Origin: Desulfobacterales bacterium | GTDB taxonomy: Bacteria > Desulfobacterota > Desulfobacteria > Desulfobacterales > Desulfosalsimonadaceae | Length of the DNA: 5,415 nucleotides | Assembly (NCBI GenBank): GCA_018224315.1 | Contig: JAGTVF010000374.1 | Location: 1-5,415, forward strand | Direction: 5' to 3' | Shown here: positions 5,318-5,415 of the stretch, one piece after another | How the letters are laid out: the number at the start of each line of letters is the position of its first letter | Numbering within the stretch: position 1 is the first letter of the stretch | The notes under the pieces: model-generated | Database searches by the model: none | The model's input: only the letters and a program-made list of their open reading frames with translations | Told to the model about the DNA's origin: nothing | Translations under genes and position numbers: made by a program

Positions 5318-5415
5318 TTATAATTTTTCAAGAGTGCCGGGGATGTCTGTGTTTTCGCTTAGCTTCGGGAATTTACCCGCTGCGTGGATGCTGGCTGTGC
5401 CGGGGCCGCGTTCAA
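5318..5415 (-). CDS. probable C-terminal end of an unidentified leftward gene (partial)
   Basis: On the minus strand a frame is open from the window edge to a TAA at 5318-5320, giving 31 residues that end ...FPKLSENTDIPGTLEKL. The mix of charged and hydrophobic residues looks like real protein, but the piece is too short to assign a family. It reads in the same direction as the small-protein/DUF2335 pair, and about 85 bases separate its stop from that pair's -35 box, so it is probably a separate transcription unit. A plus-strand frame from ATG 5343 to the edge is also open, so the strand is not certain. Confidence 0.35.
   Translation of the reverse strand, partial: ERGPGTASIHAAGKFPKLSENTDIPGTLEKL

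Noticed and set aside
5343..5415. Rightward ORF from ATG 5343 open to the right edge
   Set aside because: It has no SD, and its translation is less protein-like than that of the opposite frame, though the window edge prevents certainty.

Overview
The window looks like chromosomal DNA of a GC-rich bacterium, most likely a deltaproteobacterial (Desulfobacterota) sulfate-reducer-type organism. That is an inference from the flavour of the housekeeping proteins, the codon use (CCG, GGC and GCC rich) and a cytochrome-like C-terminus at the left edge. No single marker proves it.

Left half (1-3022): the tail of a rightward gene (1-120) ends in a motif typical of C-terminal cytochrome c-like domains. 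It converges on a compact leftward cluster read in the order radA, rlmE, yebC. radA encodes a DNA recombination/repair ATPase, rlmE the 23S rRNA U2552 2'-O-methyltransferase, and yebC a YebC/TACO1 protein linked to regulation and translation. rlmE and yebC overlap by 38 bases, with the yebC Shine-Dalgarno inside the rlmE coding region. The three proteins serve genome and ribosome maintenance.

Middle (3023-4339): a PHP-family phosphoesterase resembling histidinol-phosphatase is divergent from radA. It is joined by an ATGA stop/start overlap to a 70-residue two-helix membrane protein of PLDc_N type. A tRNA-Glu (anticodon CUC, encoded CCA) follows, with its own good promoter.

Right part (4340-5415): this region is more AT-rich in its intergenic parts and looks accessory. 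Downstream of the tRNA lies a solitary 28-base element whose sequence and 5-bp stem/5-nt loop geometry closely match type I-F CRISPR repeats, although no array or cas gene is visible. Next come a bidirectional terminator-like hairpin and a second hairpin with alternative pairing. A leftward two-gene unit follows: a basic 63-residue protein of unknown function overlapping a DUF2335 membrane protein. Its promoter is bracketed by two identical GCCATGGC palindromes 20 bp apart, which suggests a dedicated repressor site. The right edge holds the probable C-terminal end of another leftward gene that I cannot identify.

The parts most worth a second look are the lone I-F-like repeat behind tRNA-Glu and the small, apparently self-regulated DUF2335 cassette.
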